Origin: Avena insularis
Lineage: Eukaryota; Streptophyta; Magnoliopsida; Poales; Poaceae
Assembly: GCA_023614405.1 (NCBI GenBank)
Contig: JAJUPC010000039.1
Location: forward strand, 496,001 to 560,000
Length of the DNA stretch: 64,000 nucleotides
Direction of reading: 5' to 3'
In this document: one piece after another, positions 58,384 through 64,000 of the stretch
Layout of the letters: every line of letters begins with the position of its first letter
How positions within the stretch are numbered: the stretch's first letter is position 1
The notes under the pieces: generated by a model
What the model saw: the letters and a program-made list of their open reading frames with translations, nothing else
The model's database searches: none
What the model was told of the DNA's origin: nothing
Position numbers and translations under genes: made by a program

Positions 58384-59045
58384 TTAGTAGCAAAATATAA
58401 CGTGTGTGCTTAATACATTTGCACCCGGCATACCGGGGATCTGATAAACTGCAAAGTGTTTGTAATCGAGGAGCAGCAGGAGGAGGTAACTCGACGCCAG
58501 CAGGTGGAACTCCAGCCTCGGCTTCAGCATCATCTTCACCTTCCTCGATGTCCGAGGCTTCATCCTCTTACTCCTCACCCGATTCATCTTCGGCCTTTTC
58601 ATCGTCAGCGGCGCCAAGAAAGCTTGGTCCTTCATTCCATTGATGGATGGGGCATACTGAATAAGGCTATGAGCGCAAGCCTTGTGCCGAGCTATCCAAT
58701 CCGGGTCATTGGACCACCTTGATCCGGTGCGCATCCGCTCAAGGAGATTGAGATTGATTTTCTCATACCATGTGAGCACATAGTGGAGGACGATTTGAGT
58801 TCCGGCGCGTCTAGCGGATTCCCTCCAAAGATCAAGTTGGGTCTCACACTCCATTAACTTGGCAATAAGAGCGGTGGTCCCCTCCGGGGTATCTTCATCA
58901 GGCCAAAATGCATTGAAGATCCGGATTGCCACATCAAGGATATCCTTGCTATAATTCTTCACAATCTCAACGCGAGAAGATAAGCTGACCAGTAGGTCCT
59001 CCATGTCATAGGGAATAATTTCAGCGCCAGGACCAACTGGGGTAC
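58384..59045 (-). pseudogene. G1 antisense gene, last exon only, copy 2
   Basis: Same exon as 33928-34508: MEDLLVSLSSRVEIVKNYSK, ETQLDLWRESARRAG, TGSRWSNDPDWIA. One G is missing near 58655 relative to copy 1, which shifts the acidic tail out of frame. It is cut at 59045 by the Athila-like LTR. Confidence 0.86.
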
Positions 59046-60639
59046 TGATACATTGTAAATGTATCTATAATTTTTGATGTTCCATGCTTAGTTTTATCCA
59101 CTTTCTTGTGTTTTGTTCCAACTTTGGAGTACTTTTATTATGATTTCTTGTACTAACCTATTAACAAGAGCCACAGTGCCAGCTGCCTATTTTCTGTTGT
59201 TTTTGGTTCCAGAAAAGTAAGAAAATGAATATTCTCGGAATTGGATGGGACAAAAGCCAAAGTGCCTATTTTCTAGAAGGGATCAAGTGCCAGAATACGA
59301 GAAGGAGAAGGGCTGGGGGCCGGCCACACCATCTGGCCGCGTGGCTAGGCCTGGCCCGCGCCAGGGGGTGGTCTGGCCGCCCCCAGCACCCCCTCGGCCT
59401 CTCCTTCCGCCTATAAGTTTTCCTCGGGACGAAAACCCTAAGGACCCGATAAAAATCCACGAAAGAGTCTGTAGCCGCCGTCGTCTCTGTCCCTAGATCG
59501 GGGCGATCTAAATCTCTTCTCGGCACCCTGCCGGAGAGGGGAGTTCACCCTGGAGGCCTTCTTCATCACCATGCAAGCCTCCGGTGTGATGCGTGAGTAG
59601 TTCATCCTTGGACTACGGATCCATGTAGTAGCTAGATGGCTGGTTTCTCCTCCTTTGTGATTTCATGTTTAGATCTTGTGAGCTCCGTTCATGATCAAGA
59701 TCCTCTATTTGTAATCCATACATGTTGTGTTTGTGGGGATCCGATGGATATTGAGATGTTATTTCAGATTGATTATTGATTCTATCATGTCTTTGTTATT
59801 TGTGATCTTGCATGCTTTCCATTGTTAGTAGCTATCTTGGCCAAGTAGATGCTAGCAACTCCAAGAGTTAGTATTTATGCTTGATAGTGGGTTCATGCCT
59901 CTGGTAATCTGGGGAAATGACAGAAATCTCTAAGGTACTAGATGTGTTGTTGCTACTAGGGAGAAAACAACAATCCTTTGTTCATAGAACAATCGTAGTG
60001 TTTACTGTACACGCAGTTCGTAAAGCAGTAATATGTTGCTTATAACTTAATACTGGAGGGGGTTCGGATGATAACCTGAAGGTGGATTATTAGTCATAGA
60101 TGCAGTTGGATGGCGTTCGATGTATAATGTTGTAATGCCCAATCGAATCTCAAAGGAGTCAAGATGATTAGTATATGCATGTATTGCTTTCTCGGTGTTT
60201 GTCAATTGCCCCGCTATAATTTGTTCACCCGGCATGTTATCTATCTAAGGAGAGCCGCCTCTAGTGAACTATGGATCCTGGTCCTTTTACTTTACATACA
60301 ATCTACAATCTTTTACTGCTTTGTGTTTACTTTCTGCAAACTTTTACTTCTTTCCATTCGATACGTTTAATCCTTTGTTTTCTGCAAAACACGGTGAGAT
60401 TGACAACCTCATCGCAAGTTGGGGACAAAGTTCTGTGGTTGTGTTGTGCAGGTCTCCACGTTGCTACTAGCACCGGTAGTGCGCCCTGCCAAAGCTCAGC
60501 TAGTAACACCTTTGAGGTGTTTCCTTGCTCCTACTGGTTCGATTAAACCTTGGTTTCATAACTGAGGGAAACTTGCTGTTGTGCTCATCATACCTTCCTC
60601 TTGGGGTTCCCAACAAGCTCTACATCAACACCGCCATCA
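59046..60639 (+). repeat. 5' LTR of Athila-like element, copy 2
   Basis: Starts TGATACATTGTAAATGTATC with the same hairpin and ends ATCA before the first PBS-like unit; the end could be 60673 instead. A TATA-like CGCCTATAAG lies near 59409. Flanked on the left by GGTAC. Confidence 0.8.
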
Positions 60640-60701
60640 AGCATTTTTCTGGGCGCCGTGCATTGAGCCATCAAGCATTTTTCTGGCGCCGTTGCCGGGG
60701 A
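60633..60701 (+). other. PBS of Athila-like element with tandem duplication, copy 2
   Basis: 34-bp units start at 60633 and 60667. The canonical TGGCGCCGTTGCCGGGGA is at 60684-60701. The shared duplication shows that it predates the segmental duplication. Confidence 0.85.
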
Positions 60702-60891
60702 GTCAAGGACATCTTCACAAGGGACTCCCTCATAACCAATCTCTTTACTTTGTTGTTTTTGTTTTCCTTAGTTTGTTTTTTGCTTTGTTTGCTTGTTTTG
60801 TTCTTCAAAAATCCAAAAAAAATAGTTTTACTTGTTTTGCTTTCTTATTTGAAAACGCAAAAAAATTTAGTTCCTATCTTGAGTTGCCAAT

Positions 60892-61752
60892 ATGTGTAGC
60901 CTTACTCCAATCACTCTGTCACCAGAGGAAATGATTTTCACTTTTAAACAAGGAATTGAGGAAAGTTTTAAGGAAGCTTGGTGTAGAATCTCTGATCTAC
61001 ATGAAAAAACTGAGCCTAAAATGACTCAAAGTTTGTTCCTTAGCAGTTTTTACCTTGGGATTGCTCTTTGCTATAGATATGCTCTAGATGCTATTGTGGG
61101 AGGATATTTCCTCCAATGTAATGAGGATGATTCTATTAATGCTATAAATAAATTGATCCTCACTTACAACATGCCTAGCCAAACTGATACTTCTTTCGCA
61201 AAAATATTTGCTAGGTTGGACACTCTTGAAGCTAGCACTACTAGATTAGAAGGGTTCTATAATACACTTAGGGAGCAACATGATTATGTTCCAATAAACT
61301 CTGAACTATCAAAGTGGTTCCCTACAGTAAAGATTGAGATAAACACTGAAACTTTTCAAGCTCGCTTTGATATCATCTCTGAATCTTGCCTTATGCCCAA
61401 AGATATTTATAAATATCTGAATACTTGGGGGCTCAATGAGGGAGGAAAAGAAATATCCCTTACTAATAATACTACCATATTACCTCTTGGAATTGCTGAA
61501 GGAGTGTTTACAAAAATCCTTGGGAAAATGATTTCTATTGATTATCTTGTTATTGAATGTGCAGGAAAAGGACAAATTACACTTGGAAGGTCCCTATTAG
61601 AACTCCTTGGAGCAATAATAGATGTGGGAAAGGGGACCATGCACCTTTCTTATCCACCAAACAATCACATTTTCCCAAAGGTTAAGAATAAAGTTAAGAG
61701 AGGTAAGGGCAAGAAAGTTGGTCTTAATGCTTCTTCATTTGAGAACACTTGA
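60892..61752 (+). CDS. Gag/retropepsin-like fusion ORF of non-autonomous Athila-like element
   Basis: An uninterrupted 286-codon ORF. Residues about 1-70 look like an Athila-type gag fragment (ITLSPEEMIFTFKQGIEES, LFLSSFYLGIALCYRYALD). Residues about 90-125 may form a helix. Residues about 140-255 resemble an Athila-type aspartic-protease domain (PLGIAEGVFTKILGK, ITLGRSLLELLGAIIDVG), but I see no DTG/DSG active site, so it is probably catalytically inert. The C-terminus is Lys-rich (KNKVKRGKGKKVG). RT, RNase H and integrase are absent, so pol must be supplied in trans. The start follows the PBS by about 190 bp. A product fused by internal deletion is the simplest explanation. Confidence 0.72.
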   Translation: MCSLTPITLSPEEMIFTFKQGIEESFKEAWCRISDLHEKTEPKMTQSLFLSSFYLGIALCYRYALDAIVGGYFLQCNEDDSINAINKLILTYNMPSQTDTSFAKIFARLDTLEASTTRLEGFYNTLREQHDYVPINSELSKWFPTVKIEINTETFQARFDIISESCLMPKDIYKYLNTWGLNEGGKEISLTNNTTILPLGIAEGVFTKILGKMISIDYLVIECAGKGQITLGRSLLELLGAIIDVGKGTMHLSYPPNNHIFPKVKNKVKRGKGKKVGLNASSFENT

Positions 61753-64000
61753 TTCTTTCTTAGGTTCTTATGCCTAACTTAAAGGCGTTAAAGAAAAGTA
61801 CTTGTTGGGAGATAACCCAAGAGTTTTAGTTGAGTCTTGGAAGTTATTACCTCTATAATAACCTCTCCGTATCCTTTTTATTTGCTTTTTGTGCCAAAAG
61901 TAACCTCTAATGAGAGTGAAGTAATGATTGGGAAAGTTGTTGTCCCGAAACAGATTTCCGTGCTTCACCGTAAAACTTCCAGAGAAATCTCTGTATGTCG
62001 GGGTGAGCTGTAATTTTTTGTGCTTCCGCCCCAGGTTATTATCTAACTTTAGTTAGTTCAACACTGTTTGATTTGAGCAACAGAAGGTCTTCGAAAAAAT
62101 TCGTCTTTACCTGCTGGTCTGTTTTGACAGATTTCTGCCATTTTCTGCATTTGCTTCTTGTTAGTTCCTTTGGGAAATTGAGCTTTTTGAGGGAAGTGCT
62201 ACAGTAGCTAGTGTTCTAATGGAAGTTTATTTGGTGTTAGAACTGAACCTTGAGACTTATTTATCTTAAGTGCACTAATGTTGCTAATGAGATTGTGTGA
62301 AGTCTTGTATGAAGGAAAATTTTCAGGTGTATGGAAGGAATGAGTAACGAGATGAAGGATGGACTAAAGCTTAAGCTTGGGGATGCCACGCGTGTCACCC
62401 CAAGAATCCAAGAAGTACAAACATCAAAGCTTGGGGATGCCCAAGGCATCCCCTTCTTCATCAATAAAAATTCCTAGTTGCTTCCAAACGCTTCATTTTT
62501 ATTGTTTCGTGCACAGTTGTGTTTCTCTTGGAGCGTCTTCTTTTTAATTTTCGTTTTGGTTTTTAGTTTGCTTGGTTTTCTTAGTTTTATGAATAATTTG
62601 GTTGGACCCCCTCTTTCATACTTTGGTTTGCAAATAGTTTGGTTTGGTTTGGAAAAGAGTAGGAAAGTTCATGCTTTTGTGGTGAAAAGAGCTCGTTTTT
62701 GACTGTGGCTATGCTTTGTCATGCCATGCTTGATATTGTTTTGGATTTATGCTTAGTATTCTTTGTTGTAGCATGACTTGTTATAAACAATTGAGATTGC
62801 TTAATGTGCCTTGGATGAATCATGCGTTGTTTTAGCATATTAAAGCATAGTATAGTGGTATTCTCCTTTGATGCTTTATTTGGGTTGACTTGGCGCATGC
62901 TCACACCATGTTATGACTATCTCAAGTCACCATAGCCTTTATGATCCTTTAGTTTTCAACTTGTAGTATCACTTTATGCTTTGATCAATGATGTTTTGTC
63001 GCTCTGCATGATTATGGCCATTATTGCTCTCTTAGTTTGTCGCTCCCAGTCTTTTGCTAGCCTCCACAACCAAGTATGAGTTCCACTCATGCATCCAACT
63101 CACTAAACCAAGTTTTTCCAAAGAGTCCACCATACCTACCTACTAGCTTATGCTATTCCAAGTATATTCATGCTTTTGTTTACCTTCCACTTGTTATGAG
63201 AAAACTAGTGATTAAAGCTCTCACGAACTTGATGGCACACTTTACTTTATTGCCTCTAATAAACTTGAACCATTGGGTCCTTATTTGTTGCGTATATGCT
63301 TGCGCTTTATAAGTTGTTAGCAGAACCATGTTTCATGGGGAACGCATTCAATATTGCACTTGGTACTTGTACCTAGTTGATATCATGTTGTTTTGTATAT
63401 GGATCCCGGCGGTGTGAAATAAAAGTGGAACTTGTAAGATCATGGAGTTTGTATGTGTGTTAGAGAAACGCCTGGGCCGCTAGCCTAAGCCATGCCTAAT
63501 CATGGTGGATACTTGCAGCATCACCATAATGAGCACTCTATGGAGCATCCTCAATAAAAACCTATGCAAATAGCAAATAAAAAGATCGCTGAGATGCTCA
63601 TTGTCTGCTTGCCTTGTCATTTTGATTATGGGAAAGCTCCCGTATCATGTGCAAGGGGTACCCCGTTGGCGGTTCTTAATGATACACATATACTTACAAT
63701 GACAAGAGCTTACTCGTGACTGAAGTTGAGTAGCATGAGGGTCAGTCTTCGTAAGTAAGGGGCATGAGATTTCGGTTTATAACTTGTCAAGCATATCCTC
63801 TTAGTTGTGTCACTTTAACCTTAATCACCTTAAAGATGCTTATGATAGGGGCAATGAGAGCTGAAAGCTATAAGTACCATAATTTTTGGAAGCTCTTTAT
63901 GATACTTGAATCCCTACTTCCTTTTACAAAGGCTTTTCTTCCACCATTATATTGAGTCTCCACCTTCTATCTTTATGCACTACTTTGAGAGCATAGTGGC
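61753..64000 (+). other. Noncoding internal region of Athila-like element
   Basis: No convincing ORF over 2.2 kb. It includes the AAGCTTGGGGATGCC words and the GGGGATGCC/GGCATCCCC hairpin (62433-62453). From about 62530 it is sequence not present in copy 1, consistent with the duplication ending there. The remainder resembles the long noncoding internal DNA of grass Fatima/Sabrina-type elements from memory. The 3' LTR is outside the window. Confidence 0.6.

Larger units (their letters stand above)
38009..62528. repeat. Tandem segmental duplication, copy 2 (without G2)
   Basis: This 24,520-bp segment repeats the block order of copy 1. It begins within Copia coding sequence that copy 1 must have left of the window, and ends where the Athila-like sequence matches the junction. 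It lacks G2 and keeps the pre-insertion site. Several ORFs are better preserved here (gag 51085-52152, Athila-like ORF), others worse. Confidence 0.9.

Noticed and set aside
62478..62702. 74-codon ORF near the end of copy 2
   Set aside because: Low-complexity T-rich translation in the noncoding internal DNA of the Athila-like element, with no motif.
1..64000. Host genes, tRNA or rRNA genes
   Set aside because: All open frames with recognisable domains belong to transposable elements. Only tRNA-complementary primer sites were seen, not tRNA genes.

Overview
The window is repeat DNA from a large grass genome, most likely a Pooideae (wheat/barley/rye/oat group). Everything recognisable is transposable-element sequence: Copia elements with LTRs resembling the Angela/BARE/WIS group, Tat-lineage Gypsy elements with dual RNase H and an antisense extra gene, an Athila-like non-autonomous Gypsy element with an LTR like wheat Fatima, and one CACTA transposon end. 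Family names are from memory and were not searched. I found no host protein gene, tRNA, rRNA, CRISPR array or prokaryotic feature.

The main structure is a direct tandem duplication of a nested block. Copy 1 runs from the left edge to about 38008 and copy 2 from about 38009 to about 62528. The junction joins Athila-like sequence to the middle of a Copia gene. The unit is about 24.5 kb; copy 1 is longer only because a 14,156-bp Gypsy element (here G2) sits in it at 18174-32329. It is flanked by the 5-bp target duplication AGTAA, and copy 2 has the intact empty site at 56868-56872. By eye the copies are about 97% identical.

Order within each unit, left to right: (i) a plus-strand Copia pol and its 3' LTR, apparently inserted into (ii) a minus-strand Copia, of which integrase start, gag, leader, PBS and 5' LTR remain; (iii) about 1.6 kb unassigned; (iv) a fossil minus-strand Gypsy (RT start, protease, gag end); (v) a CACTA terminus with subterminal repeats; (vi) about 113 bp of an Angela-type LTR start, into which (vii) a plus-strand Tat-lineage Gypsy (G1) inserted; (viii) the Athila-like element, which interrupts G1 inside its antisense gene. 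In copy 1, G2 interrupts the G1 integrase. From 62528 to 64000 the Athila-like element continues.

G2 is the best-preserved element: both LTRs (about 96% identical by my count), PBS, gag-protease-RT-RNaseH-aRNaseH-integrase on the minus strand, and a seven-exon antisense gene on the plus strand between pol and the 3' LTR. That gene keeps canonical introns, one of which contains a 59-bp minisatellite. G2 pol is dead: RT has lost its first catalytic aspartate through a deletion of about 101 bp. The other elements also carry stops and frameshifts. The only long open frame I judge intact is the 286-codon gag/protease-like ORF of the Athila-like element in copy 2. I see no new host system; the notable material is the element architecture.
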